64,000 nt of DNA from Scylla paramamosain (GCF_035594125.1 NC_087186.1:663728-727727); one strand, 5' to 3'. Positions 27,938 through 46,275 are shown, counted from the stretch's first letter. Numbers and translations: made by a program. Notes: generated by a model from the letters alone, not told the origin.

Positions 27938-28957
27938 ACGCCGTTTTGGACGAACTTTACCGGAATATGACGAATCCTGCGGCTTTAGCAGGTGTGCAAG
28001 CACTCTACAGAGAGGGGAAGAAAAGGGATAAGAATCTAACATTCCGCGATGTGAGGGGATTTCTGTAGGGCAACCGCACTTATACGCTTCATAAGCCGAC
28101 GCTGAAACGTTTTCCGCGACGAAAAATTCTCGCTCCTAAACCGTTCGTCATTTTAACTTGCGATTTTGCTGATTTTGCGATTCTGCACAGACACAATGGC
28201 GGCGTCCGATACGTCATGTTTTGCCTGGACGTCTTCAGCAGGTACTTGAAAGTGGCAACGCTGACAAGTAAAGTTTTACAGGCGTGTCGCGTCTTTTTAC
28301 CGATCAGGCATCCCAATTTTATAATCAAGCAGTTAAAAAATATCTAACTTTGAAAGGTATTACCTTGCAATCCAATTACTCGCGTGAAACAAAGGCGAGT
28401 TTGGCAGAAAGGGTCATCCGAACCATAAAGGCAAAAATATATAAATATCTCATGCAGAACAATACACTGACGTATATTAACGTCTTGCCCACCATAATAA
28501 ACACGTACAATCACACCCCACACCGCGGTTTGGGTGCAACCAAATGCCAGCCCAGGTTCACCGCTTCCGCGAGCTGTCACAAGTCAGGAGGCAATTTAAA
28601 CGAATGTATTTAAATCGGCCAAGGGGAAAGAAAGTTGTCAGTCATAAATTAGACGTGGGAGGCATTGTACGCTTGCAACGTGCTTCCCGAACGCAATTTA
28701 AATTCAATAAGGGTTATACCGTCAACAATACCGAGGAGCTTTTTAAGATAAGTCGTGTGGATTACTCACATAAAATCCCTATTTATTACATAAGGGATTT
28801 GGCGGGGGAGGACGTGACCGGCGCTTTCTACAAGGAAGAATTAATCAAGTCCTCTCTTCCTTCACATTACCACGTCGATATATTACGGTCGAGCAGGGTA
28901 AGAGAAAGTAGTTCGTCCTTTGGCGTTGGTATCCAGATAAATTTGACAGCTGGATAG
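27934..28957 (+). pseudogene. Polinton integrase (retroviral-type DDE, rve fold), broken
   Basis: Would join the element ends to host DNA with a 6-bp stagger. ATG at 27934 overlaps the ATPase stop. The N-terminal region (NPAALAGVQALYREGKKRDK) is typical of Polinton integrases. Catalytic residues: Asp in CDFADF (near 28160), Asp in FTDQASQFYN (near 28296) and Glu in KASLAERVIR (near 28400). The last two are separated by 34 residues, close to the D-35-E rule. The C-terminal segment (28620-28850) ends in an SH3/chromo-like pattern (FKFNKGY... IYYIRDLAGEDVTGAFYKEE). Breaks: in-frame TAG near 28066 and frameshifts near 28265-28290 and 28550-28575. Confidence 0.9.
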
Positions 28958-28969
28958 ATGCGGAGGACT

Positions 28970-29313
28970 TTGTAAGATATGGATGAGTAAAAACCATTGA
29001 TATTGAAGTACAAGGATTTGGTTTTCCTCCTCTTGCATGTCACCCCAAAACTGCGGAAGCAGGTCTTGCAAAGTTTGAATAAGCGCGAAGTCTATTGCAT
29101 CTCGGAAATATTCGCCAACTTTTTGAAGAAACGCCTGACGGACGACGATACCATCATTAACCGCCTGAAAAAAATCCAAGAGTGATATTCGCACTGTAGC
29201 CTTGAAGAAGACGCCCGTGTACAAGAAGAAAGCCATTCTAATCTCCAAACGAGCTGGCAGCATATTGACCGCGTTACTCCCGATAGCTGTGTCGGCAATA
29301 GCAAGTTTACTAC
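28970..29313 (+). pseudogene. small basic Polinton virion protein (pX/core-like candidate), frameshifted
   Basis: First part (28997-29185) includes TPKLRKQVLQSLNKREVYCI, a helical basic segment resembling a short protein recurrent in invertebrate Polintons. After the TGA at 29183 a second frame continues with KKTPVYKKKAILISKRAGS followed by a hydrophobic Ala/Leu/Ile stretch (LTALLPIAVSAIASLL, near 29255-29305). A basic run followed by Gly and a hydrophobic helix is reminiscent of adenovirus pX/mu-like peptides. That functional link is inference. The true start codon is not certain. Confidence 0.5.
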
Positions 29314-29317
29314 AGAG

Positions 29318-29798
29318 ATGAAAGAATATTGTTTAGTTCCCGTCTCAGTTGCCGAGAGGTGTAAGTTTAAACCGGCCGACAGCGCAACTCAGCACCGATT
29401 CACGTCAAAACAAGTCAAGAAAAAAAGAAAAAAATTCACTTCCGCCGCCGTCCTCCGCCCTCCCCGACACAACCACCGTGGCACCACCACCACGCGCGCC
29501 TGTCAATCCGCCCTTGGATGATTTGATTCGAGTTGCTGTTCCTCTTTCCTTTAGAGAATATGGTTTATCTCTCTTGAAATTATTGGAGGGTAAACCTATG
29601 ATTTCATGGGATGATCGCGGTAACTTATTTCCGCCATTTTCAGGCATAAGCGTGTTTGATCTCATACGAGTACTCGGTCACGGAAAGGGGGTCGCGAAAA
29701 GACTTTCACCCGAAAAGCGTCCATTATTATCACTGCTACTTCGCATGGCGCAACTCCCGCGGATGCCATCAGAAATACGACTCAACGAAGTAAACTGA
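29318..29798 (+). pseudogene. conserved Polinton protein of unknown function, frameshifted
   Basis: ATG at 29318 opens MKEYCLVPVSVAERCKF. After an A-rich tract (29420-29440) the coding signal moves to another frame and runs to 29798. The second part has a Pro-rich linker, then a compact domain with FREYGLSLLKLLEGKPMISW and DDRGNLFPPFSG, then a VFDLIRVLGHG segment. The order 'MK-Y-x-LVP', Pro-rich linker, 'YG..LL..L', 'ISWDDRG' is one I associate with invertebrate Polinton/adintovirus-like elements. No function is known to me. There are no membrane segments. It lies between the pX-like frame and the macro-domain-like gene. Confidence 0.5.
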
Positions 29799-30135
29799 TA
29801 GGCGGCGGGGTCGGTGACATCTGGGAAGCATAATAAATGAGAAGACCCCCGTCTTACTCTGTAAACGAGTAAGTACATCAATAATACTCGTACATGAGAG
29901 AACGTGTTAGGCGCGTCAGGGGTGCAGGCCCACGGATGGATAATTGATAAGGGTTATGGTCAAAAAAAGGTTCGCCTCCATCACTGACATCTCCTAATAA
30001 ATAATACGTTTCCCGCCCTCCATCCCTTCCCACCAACAAAGGAAAAAAAAAATAACACCTGCGTAAATTTGAATGAATAAATTCTACTACGCAAGAGGTG
30101 TAATATCGACCAATACGTGCGAATAAAGGTCCGCG
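29799..30135 (+). other. gap between Polinton genes; possible remnant of a small Arg-rich ORF
   Basis: No intact frame. From 29837 a frame beginning MRRPPSYSVNE and later YMRERVRRVRGAGPRMDN is Arg-rich but contains several stops. An AATAAA lies near 29996-30001. It could be a decayed small virion protein or simply spacer. Confidence 0.3.
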
Positions 30136-30993
30136 ATGTCACATTTCCCTCTCACTCCCCTCACAGAGGGTTCAACGTGTGGATCAGCCCTCCAATTACT
30201 CGTCAAGATGAAGGTGGTCGAGGGCAAGCTGACCGATGGCATCTTCCGCGACCGCCGCTGTTATATCATTTACTCAGTAAATGCTGTCTCCACCGAACCG
30301 AGCGTGATTGCGCAGGATCTCAAAACGATTTACCCATACGAGAATACACATGCACCTAGAAAGAGAATCTACTAGCTTCATCGTGCCACAGCAGACAAGA
30401 GAGATGACCCAGGACGTATCATTATCCACGCGCCTCCCACAGGAAGTGTAAATCTCCCTCACTTGGTGGCCTGCGTGACTCAGTATGGTTGGGGCGAGGC
30501 CGTTGAGGGTAACAAGAAGGCGCGACAGGCAATCGCGACGTCGAAGGATTTGCCTTACGTGGAAGGACTCAAGATGGATACAAGCGTGAACCGACGCCAA
30601 CACTTCCAGAATTGCCTGAAAAAGATTGCCCAGCTAGGCATAGCGAACGCTGAAGTAGAGCAAATTATTATCCCGGAAGGACTGGGATGTAGAGGTCGCT
30701 GCCAGGATGAGTGGACGAATAATTACCTGCCTATGATGGAAGGGCTGGCGCAGCGACTTCAACCTTTTGGAGTTGGAGTTTTGGCCGTTACTATCTATTT
30801 TGGTCATTGTGGGAATGGAGCATTATCTGTATTTGACGAGTTTGGGCAACACCAAAGACTGCGTATAAATCGCTCAGTAAAACTATTATCGATTCGATTG
30901 CGAGTCAACTTGCGGATCAAGTTGGCCGAGCCATTCACTTTGGGAGGGGTAAATCGATTACACTCTTGCTGCATATCAGAGAGAAATAAATAG
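30136..30993 (+). pseudogene. macro-domain-like (ADP-ribose-binding) protein, one internal stop
   Basis: Frame 1 runs from 30136 (more likely start ATG 30208, MKVVEGKLTDG) to 30993 with a single in-frame TAG at 30373. The pattern fits a macro domain: a beta-strand start with a 'GxLTD' turn, IIYSVNAVSTEPSVIAQDLK (near 30260-30320), HLVACVTQYGWGEAVEGN (near 30460-30515) and a glycine loop IIIPEGLGCRGRCQDEW (near 30665-30715), comparable to the 'P.IGCGL.G..W' phosphate loop. Macro domains bind or hydrolyse ADP-ribose. Viral ones can counter host ADP-ribosylation. Activity here is inference. The C-terminal 60 residues look out of frame. It sits between the unknown gene and the pVI-like gene. It could instead be a divergent fold with convergent motifs. 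Confidence 0.55.
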
Positions 30994-31037
30994 CCGGTGA
31001 TTATGCTCGATGTCTTATTCATGAAGTGACATCCATC

Positions 31038-31428
31038 ATGACAAGAGCGTTCACACCTCATACTCGAGCGGAATACGACTTGCTTTTTACGCAAAGCAAA
31101 GGTGGAGGTTTAGACGACATCCGGGTTTTTATTCCACCCCATTCAAGAAGAGGTGGCGGCCTATTTTTCCGTTTTTAATGGCTTTGCTAAAAGAGCAATT
31201 CCCTTTCTCATGCGCACTGTGGCACCCAAAGCGCTCCAAATGGGAAAAGGTTTATTAACAGATGTTTCAGAGGGGAAGCGACTTCGCGAATCATTAAGAA
31301 ATAGAGGTGTTGCAGCCGTGAAGGGCGTGGCGGAGAGGATAGTTCGAGGCGGACGAGTAATGAAAAAGAGGAAAGTTGGAGTCGGGAAAAAAAAAAAAAA
31401 AAGAGAAAATCACCAACCAGGCAACTGA
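31038..31428 (+). pseudogene. Gly-rich/basic membrane-active virion protein (pVI-like candidate), frameshifted
   Basis: ATG at 31038 opens a short N-terminal part with a Gly-rich turn (SKGGGLDDIRVF, SRRGGG). At a T-rich stretch near 31165-31180 the frame shifts, and 31180-31428 encodes an amphipathic helical segment (AKRAIPFLMRTVAPKALQMG) followed by a Lys/Arg tail. The pattern 'GGG, hydrophobic-basic helix, VAPKALQ.GK' is widespread in Polintons and resembles adenovirus pVI/pX-type minor capsid proteins that act on membranes. The homology call is by pattern only. A poly-A run of 14 ends the basic tail. Confidence 0.55.
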
Positions 31429-31482
31429 AAAGAAAGACTTGCTATAAAGCAGATATCTTCAATATTTAGCTTAGTCGCGAAG

Positions 31483-32204
31483 ATGACTCATTACAGACCG
31501 GATGTGCAGGGTGGAGCGACCTCCACCCACTGAGCAATTATCTGACGGCCGTGAGTGAGAATTTTCCGCGGGTGAATCGCCTGCATACCATCGAATCGTC
31601 AGTCGCTGTGAGGGGAAAGTTGGACGTATTACCCGTTAATTTAGACGCTAATGCTAATAATCATGAGGGGATTAACAATCCATACATTGAATTTAGACTT
31701 CCTGGTATTCCAGGGCAGTTTTTGGATCTATCAATGCTGTCTCTATTGCGAGTAAGCGCGACGAAGGCAGACGGCGCGCCACTTGACGATGACGATCACG
31801 TCATTTTTAGTAATGGTTTGAATAATATGATGTTTAAGTCATGCGCTTGTTATTTTAACGAACAGCTTGTGGAGTCATCCTCTTTGTTCAACTATCACGC
31901 CTTCATTAAAATGATTACAACAATCCCTCAGGATAAAATTGACTCTATTGGTCGCGTCGCCTTCTATCACCGCGATTATGATGGATCAAAAGGCATAATC
32001 AAAGATCGGACAGTATGTTTCTTTAACTTTGTGACGGAGGACGTGCACAATGCCATCCCTCTGGATAAATCAGGAAATCTAAGAATTAATCTGTCTTTTG
32101 CTAAGGTACGTAATGACAACTGCGTCATCATGTTTTTCGCCGACATTACTGGCGTCATAGAAATTGATCATTATCATCACGTTCGCTGCATTGTTCGCGC
32201 ATAA
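31483..32204 (+). pseudogene. jelly-roll capsid-like protein, probably frameshifted near its start
   Basis: The open part from 31551 to 32204 has no ATG at its 5' end (it begins GTG). An ATG at 31483 in another frame (MTHYRPDVQGG) is the likelier original start, with a frame slip near 31500-31530. The body has YIEFRLPGIPGQFLDLSMLS, then LRVSATKADGAPLDDDD, a 'FNEQLV' strand and, at the end, GNLRINLSFAKVRNDN and GVIEIDHYHHV. This beta-rich layout resembles the capsid-like proteins of Polintons/adintoviruses. At about 240 residues it is shorter than the double jelly-roll major capsid protein, so it is either a single jelly-roll minor capsid protein or an internally deleted major one. The protease follows after 6 bp. 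Confidence 0.55.
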
Positions 32205-32210
32205 GCCGTG

Positions 32211-32783
32211 ATGAATGCACGTGAAATACAGGTCGGTCTAGCGGGCATCTTGGGGGATCGAGTTTGTTTTTTAGGCTGTCACGCCCATCGCCGTGTGACA
32301 GATCTGATAAATCTTGCCAGAAAACAGGCGAAGCCATGCGTTTTCATTCTAAATACATTGAGTGACTCAAAGAACATGGGCCACTGGATTACTGTTTATC
32401 TTAATTTTCAAAGTCAGACCATAGGCTATTACGATAGCTATAACTTGCATCCCAAATACAATTCCGCTGTCTTACATCATTTTATGCAAACTTGTCCACA
32501 TATGAAAATTAGCACATTAAATTATCGACTTCAGGGGTTGAATTCCCTCGTGTGCGGTATTTATTGCATGTTCTTTTGGCTTCTACTGAGTTGGCATACA
32601 TTAAAACGTGCAATGTTTATTATTCACGCCACTTTCAAAAAGCATCAATATCTATATAATGACAAAAAAATTACTCGTATGGCTTATGTAATATTTCGTA
32701 AAATGCCCCATTGCATGCCTACGTTTTGCCCAGCCGGCAACCGAGCGAGATGTCGTAACATCTGTAAAGCAGTAATAAGGTAG
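32211..32783 (+). CDS. adenain-like cysteine protease (Polinton maturation protease), 190 aa
   Basis: Intact frame from ATG 32211 (preceded in frame by a GTG at 32208). Would cleave capsid precursors during virion maturation. The catalytic set of adenain/Ulp1-type proteases is visible with adenain-like spacing: His58 in MGHWITVYL, Asp75 in YYDSYN (17 residues later, as H54-E71 in adenain), Gln108 and Cys115 in LQGLNSLVCGIYC (7 residues apart, as Q115-C122). A hydrophobic segment (MFFWLLLSWHTL) follows the catalytic Cys, also as in the family. The C-terminus is Cys/Arg-rich. It starts 6 bp after the capsid-like stop. No break is seen. Confidence 0.85.
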   Translation: MNAREIQVGLAGILGDRVCFLGCHAHRRVTDLINLARKQAKPCVFILNTLSDSKNMGHWITVYLNFQSQTIGYYDSYNLHPKYNSAVLHHFMQTCPHMKISTLNYRLQGLNSLVCGIYCMFFWLLLSWHTLKRAMFIIHATFKKHQYLYNDKKITRMAYVIFRKMPHCMPTFCPAGNRARCRNICKAVIR

Positions 32784-32892
32784 ATTGGGGGGGGATGGGA
32801 AAGGGCGTCAACATGGGGTAATTGCTGACGGATAAGCGTCACTTCCCCATCACCTCTCAACCCAGTCGGACGTCGAAGCCTCATCTCCAAGA
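32784..32892 (+). other. intergenic spacer before the last Polinton gene
   Basis: G-rich then C-rich leader with no open frame. It is presumably promoter or 5' UTR for the gene starting at 32893. Confidence 0.4.
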
Positions 32893-33585
32893 ATGGAGCA
32901 GGCTGACAAACGTTTCATCTTGCGGGTGAGTACACCATTGCCTTGCATGCCATCTCGCATCTTCACCATTGTAAATTACATTAACGTTCTTTGCCAATGA
33001 ATAAGAAGAGGGAGAGGGGGAGGGGAAAATAAAAACTTTTCCATTGTTCTAATCGTTTTTTTTTTCTCTCTGTTACAGAACGCATCTCTTTCCGCTTTGC
33101 TATCTATCTGGGCGATGCTGGGGGTGAGCGAAGGCGTGCCGACCATGAGGATGTCAATGTGGAGAAAATGCCAGAACCTGCAAAGAAGAAATTGATCTTT
33201 AGCGATGACGACATGTCGCCGCTGCCGGTCAGCCCACCTCCTGATGCTCCATCAGGACAGGAGTCGCAACAGCAGCAGCCAGCACAGCAGTCGATGCCGC
33301 CACCTTAGAAGTCGCCGATGCCGCCTCCGACCGAAACACAGCCGCGGCGGTCAGATGAGTCGGTAGTAGGTGGCAAAGAGGGCCAGGAAGTGAAGAAGAA
33401 GTCGCAGGAAAACAGAAAAAAAAAAAAATATTCCCCCTAACACGCCAGAGGATGACAGCACACCAAAACTTCCAGTTGCTCCAGCCGCCCCTCGTAAGAA
33501 GCTGATTCCTAAAGTTATTAAAACTACGCCCGTCATTGACAGCGATGACGATGATCTCTTCGCCTTCAATTCGCAAATGTTTTGA
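32893..33585 (+). pseudogene. Ser/Asp/Pro/Gln-rich Polinton protein, apparently spliced, with stops
   Basis: ATG 32893 opens MEQADKRFILR and meets a consensus donor (TTGCGG|GTGAGT, GT at 32926). A T-rich tract ending TCTGTTACAG (AG at 33077-33078) is a consensus acceptor, giving an intron of about 153 bp. Downstream coding, in a frame visible from about 33123, contains KKKLIFSDDDMSPLPVSPPP, a Gln-rich stretch, an in-frame TAG near 33306, and a C-terminal VIDSDDDDLFAFNSQMF ending at TGA 33583. Acidic Ser-Asp clusters and Pro/Gln runs suggest a disordered regulatory or DNA-associated protein. The family is unknown. The exact junction frame does not read through cleanly, consistent with decay. 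Confidence 0.45.
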
Positions 33586-33606
33586 ATGAAAGAGATGTAT
33601 TTCCCT

Positions 33607-33612
33607 AATAAA
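33607..33612 (+). terminator. AATAAA polyadenylation signal
   Basis: AATAAA 22 bp after the stop at 33585, before the (AAT)n tract that marks the inner edge of the right TIR. Likely 3' processing signal of the last plus-strand gene. Confidence 0.5.
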
Positions 33613-33673
33613 GCAATGAGCTGTATTTGTCCTAATTAAAATAAAATGTCCCATCGACTCTGCGTAACCTTTC

Positions 33674-33675
<2 letters not shown>

Positions 33676-33733
<58 letters not shown>

Positions 33734-33743
33734 TAATAATAAT
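33676..33743. repeat. (AAT)n tract at inner end of right TIR
   Basis: Complement of the (ATT)n at 18793-18882 and in the mirrored position. Confidence 0.9.
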
Positions 33744-34897
33744 AAGAAGGCCATCCGGCATAAGTATTACGTCAGCCACGCCGCTGGTGGTCGGTGAAAG
33801 TGAAGGAGGCAGCCGCTCCGCCCCAGCCATCACAGACACTTCCTTCAGGTAAAAAGGATGGGCGGGTAACGGGATCACGTGGGGCAGTCGCGACGACCTT
33901 GACCATAGGGGATGTACTGAGATGTCGGAGGGAACGCGTGATGGCAAGTCTCGCCACCCAGGCCGTCCAGGATCCGCGCGGGCGACTAGCGCGTGACGTC
34001 CACGCGGCGGTCCATTCTATAGCTCTCAACTTCCCGTTGCCGTCCAAAAAAAAGAAAAAAAAGCCTGCATGGTTCCTGGCGGCGTAAGGCCGCATGGGGA
34101 ATGGCGGCGTCGCCTGCCACTTTCCTGACACGTGCAGGCCTCACCCCACCCCATTCCCTTTCCGCCCGACCTTGACCATCCAGCGGGAACGACCTTGGAA
34201 TGTACTGAGGTGTCGGAGGGAACACGCGATGGTAACACTCAGTCATCCCACCCTCCAGGATTCACGTGAGTGAAAAGGCGACCTACATGGCTTGCCAAGA
34301 GAGTCCTCTAAACCACGCGTGTGTGGTGGGCGGCTTCCACGTCCGGCCGCCAGTCCACCCCCCTCTTCATTCAATTATTTTCCACCCACCATCTTTGATT
34401 CATTTAATCATTCCATCGTCGCCGAAGGATAAGGACGCACGCCCCCCACCTCTCCTTTAGTGTCGCCGTCACCGTCCCGCTCCCCCCCCCTCCCCCCCCT
34501 GGTGTTGCCGTCGTGAATCACCCCTCTCCCCTTCCCAAGCCTGGGTCTCCATCCTGAAATGGACTGCCACTAAAGTCTACGGAAAATTGCTGCCGGGTTC
34601 CCCATTTGCAACTTGATCAGGGTCCCCATTCGCAATATGGCATGCCATCAAAGTCGCTCCTGGGGGGTGGGGGTGGGATCCCCATCCTCCTCCCCTTCTC
34701 CCCCTCCCCTCTTCCATCCCCCAACACCCTATTTACAGCCAGGGTCTCCATCCTGAAATGAATCACCACTCCGGGTAATTGCCTGGGGGGTCGACCCCCC
34801 TGCAAAAGGCTTGCCACCTAGGTACCCATGCAATGGGGACCTAGGTCTTTTTAGTTTTTTTTAGGGGGGCGACCCTCATGACAATTTCCCAACTACT
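33744..34897 (-). repeat. Polinton right terminal inverted repeat
   Basis: Reverse complement of 17439-18792. It ends ...CAATTTCCCAACTACT, so the outer end reads AGTAGTTGGG inwards. It contains one fewer copy of the GC-rich TATGGTCAAGGTCGTCGCGAC module than the left. The tip hairpin region (34805-34850) is eroded by substitutions and a T-rich insertion. Confidence 0.9.
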
Positions 34898-35110
34898 GAC
34901 TATGGTTATGGTTGATGAGCACCCGGATATGGTCGATAGAGTGATGATTTTCCTGACTGAGACCAATTTAATCATAGACCTGTTTTTCACTTGTATATAT
35001 TATATCATTTATTTGTACTCTGCTTTGTACTATGTATTGTATATACACATTTACAGTAAGTAAAGAAATACAATATATAAATAAAAGTATATGAGTGCGT
35101 ATGAACTATA
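34898..35110 (+). mobile_element. 3' end of the interrupted LINE, downstream part
   Basis: Directly after the Polinton tip, the plus strand reads TMVMVDEHPDMVDRVMIFL and then TETNLI (34899-34980). This matches the expected continuation of a LINE C-terminus after the Cys/His motif left at 17297-17438. A stop and an AT-rich 3' UTR with AATAAA-like signals (35085-35092) follow. Together the two halves indicate that the Polinton landed in the last part of a LINE ORF2. Confidence 0.55.
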
Positions 35111-35189
35111 CACTGCGTGGTCTTAATATGAAAGTATTTCCCTTTCATGTATATTCATAATAAGTAGTAATGCATTATAGCCTCTCCAT

Positions 35190-38030
35190 CTGTGTACATT
35201 TTTTTTTTTTTTTTTATGTAGGAAGGACACTGGCCAAGAGCAACAAAAATCCAATAAAAAAAAAATATGCCAACTGAAATGCCAGTCCTATAAAAGGGTC
35301 AAAGAATTGATGAATATGTGTCTTGAAACCTCCCTCTTGAAGCAATTCAAGTCATAGGAAGGTGGAAATACAGAAGCAGGCATGGAGTTCCAGATTTTAT
35401 AGAGAAAGGAATGAACGATTGAGAATACTGGTTAACTCTTGCGTTAGAGAGGTAGACAGAACAGGGGTGAGAGAAAGAATAAAATTCTTGTGCAGCGAAG
35501 CCGCGGAAGGAGGGGATGAATGCAGTTAGCAAGATCAGAAGAGCAGTTAGCATGAAAATAGCGGTAGAAGACAGCTAAATATGCAACATTGCGGGGGTGA
35601 GAGAGAGGCTGAAGACAGTCAGTTAGAGGAGAGGAGTTGATGAGACGAAAAGCTTTTGATTCCACCGTGTCTAGAAGAGCAGTATGAGTGGAACCCCCCA
35701 GACATGTGAAGCATACTCCATACATGGACAGATAAGGCCCTTCTACAGAGTTAGCAGCTGTGGGTTCGGTGAGAAAAACTGGTGGAGACGTCTCAGAACA
35801 CCTAACTTAATAGAAGCTTTTTTAGCTAGAGATGAGATATGAAGTTTCCAGTTCAGATTATAAGTAAAGGACAGACAGTTGAGAGTCATTGATGAAGAGG
35901 GGATAGTTGTCTGGAAGGTTGTGTCGAGTTGATAGATGGAGGAATTGAGTTTTTGAGGCATTGAACAATACCAAGTTTGCTCTGCCCCAATCAGAATTTC
36001 TAGAGAGATCAGAAGTCAAGCGTTCTGTGCCTTCCCTGCGTGATATGTTTATCTTCTGAAGTGTTGGATGTCTATGGAAAAGTGAAGGGTTGTACCATCA
36101 GCGTAGGAGTGGATAGGACAAGAAGTTTGGTTTAGAAGATCATTAATGAATAATAAGAAGAGAGTGGGTGACAGGACAAAACCCTGAGGAACACCACTGT
36201 TAATAGATTTAAGAGAAGAACTGCGACTGTCTACCACAGCAGCAATAGAACAGTCAGAAAGGAAACTTGAGATGAAGTTACAAAACGGAGGATAGAAACC
36301 GTAGGAGGGTAGTTTGGAAATCAGAGCTTTGTTCCAGACTCTATCAAAAAGCTTTTGATATGTTCAAGGCAACAGCAAAAGTTTCACCAAAATATCTAAA
36401 AAAGGATGACCAAGACTCAGTAAGGAAAGCCAGAAGATCACCAGTAGAGCGGCCTTGATGGAACCCATACTGGCGATCAGATAGAAGATTGTGAAGTGAT
36501 AGATGTTTAAGAATCTTCCTGTTTAGGATAGATTCAAAAACTTTAGGTAGGCAGGAAATTAAAGCAATAGGACGGTAGTTTGAGGAATTAGAACGGTCAC
36601 CCTTTTTAGGAAGAAGTTCAATGTAGGCAAACTTCCAGCAAGAAGGAAAGGTAGATGTTGACAGACAGAGCTGAAATAGTTTGACTAGGCAAGGTGCAGG
36701 CACGGAGGCACAGTTTTTGGAGAATAATAGGAGGGACCCCATCAGGACCATAAGCCTTCCGAGGGTTTAGGCCAGCAAGGGCATGGTAAACATCATTGCG
36801 AAGAATTTTAATACGTGGCATGTAGTAGTCAGAGGGAGGAGGATAGGGAAGAACAAGCCCAGAATCGTCCAAAGAAGGGTTTTTAGCAAAGGCTTGAGCG
36901 AAGAGTTCAGCTTTAGAAATAGATGTGATAGCAGTGGTGCCATCTGGTTGAAATAGAGGAAGGAAAGAAGAAGAAGCAAAGTTATTAGAGATATTTTAGG
37001 CTAGATGCCAGAAATCACGAGGGGAGTTAGATCTTGAAAGGTTTTGACATTTTCTTTTAATGAAGGAGTTTTTGGCTAGTTGGAGAACAGACTTGGTATG
37101 GTTCCGGGCAGAAATATAAAGTGCATGAGATTCTGGTGATGGAAGGTTTAAGTACCTTTTGAGGGCCACCTCTCTATCATGTATACCACGAGAACAAGCT
37201 GTGTTAAACCAATGTTTAGAAGGTTTAGGACGAGAGAAAGAGTGAGGAATGTATGCCTCCATGCCAGACACTATTACCTCTGTTATGCGCTCAGCACAAA
37301 AAGACGGGTCTCTGACATGGAAGTAGTAGTCATTCCAAGGAAAATCAGCAAAATACCTCCTCAGATCCCCCCAACTAGCAGAGGCAAAACGCCAGAGGCA
37401 CCTTCGCTTAGGGGGATCCTCAGGAGGGATTGGAGTGATAGGACAAGATAAAGATATGAGATTGTGATCGGAGGAACCCAACGGAGAAGAAAGGGTGACA
37501 GAAGGATTAGAGGTCAGGAAAATGTCAAGAATGTCGGGCGTATCTCCAAAACGGTCAGGAATACGAGTAGGGTGTTGCACCAATTTCTCTAAGTCATGGA
37601 GGATAGCAAAGTTGTAGGCTAGTTCACCAGGATGGTCAGTGAAGGGACATTAAAGCCAAAGCTGGTGGTGAACATTCAAGTCTCCAAGAATGGAGATCTC
37701 TGCACAAGGGAAGACGTTCAGAATGTGCTCCACTTTGGAAGTTAAGTAGTCAAAGAATTTCTTATAGTCAGAAGAGTTAGGTGAGAGGTATACAGCACAG
37801 ATAAATTTTGTATGAGAGTGAATTTGTAGTCGTAGCCAGATTGTGGAAAACTCGGAAGATTCAAGAGCGTGGGCACGAGAGCAGGTTAATTCATTGCACA
37901 CATAAACGTAACATCCAGCTTTGGATCGAAAATGAGGATAGAGAAAGTAGGAGGGAACAAAAAGGGGTTACTCTCAGTTGTCTCAGACACCTGAGTTTCA
38001 GTGAGGAAAAGAACATGAGTTACCCCCTCA
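35190..38030 (-). mobile_element. LINE family B, nearly full-length decayed copy, minus strand
   Basis: Reverse-oriented match to the copy at 41497-44540: 3' UTR and A-rich tail at 35190-35290, C-terminal domain 35350-35730, RT palm with YADGTTLH near 36115-36090 (catalytic YADD changed to YADG), motif [21 protein letters not shown] (36190-36130), RT fingers 36760-36344, and endonuclease/linker 37583-36996 and 37901-37650. Multiple frame breaks. The 5' end lies near 38030, where the extra 5' segment seen at 41497 is missing. Confidence 0.88.
36049..37901 (-). pseudogene. ORF2 (endonuclease-RT) of minus-strand LINE B, broken
   Basis: Same domain order as the intact relative: endonuclease with [14 protein letters not shown] (37700-37650; the Phe of GDFN is Leu), then [10 protein letters not shown] (37470), an RT entry motif with [14 protein letters not shown] (36590-36550), motif A region (36360), motif B, and a mutated motif C (YADG). 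Stops and frameshifts at about 36995, 36760, 36345, 36240 and 36050. Confidence 0.85.
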
Positions 38031-41286
<3,256 letters not shown>

Positions 41287-41394
41287 CGAGCCCTATGTTG
41301 TATCCACTGAAGTGCGATCCATCTGCGTAAAATCAATAAAGTTATTTTTTAAATTCTTGCTCCCTGGGCCTCTTAATTTTCAATGTAAACATAC

Positions 41395-44726
<3,332 letters not shown>

Positions 44727-44923
44727 TTAAAATGCAAATATATCAATGTCTCCTTTTTTGTGTGTGTGGTTTATGAGATTTCAGTTGTACTCGCTATATT
44801 GAATTTTTCAGTTTGTCTCCAGGTCCTGCGCAAAGCCTCGGGTTATTGTATTTGATTTTACAAAACTTTGTTTTTATTTTGGTTTATTTTGTGTTTACCC
44901 TAACGTGTACAACCTAAAACCAG

Positions 44924-46275
<1,352 letters not shown>

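Noticed and set aside
37179..37451. 90-codon plus-strand frame and its counterparts at 12166-12432 and 42246-42536 (opposite strand)
   Set aside because: The same antisense frame recurs in three LINE B copies because the LINE coding sequence is shared; it is not an independent gene.
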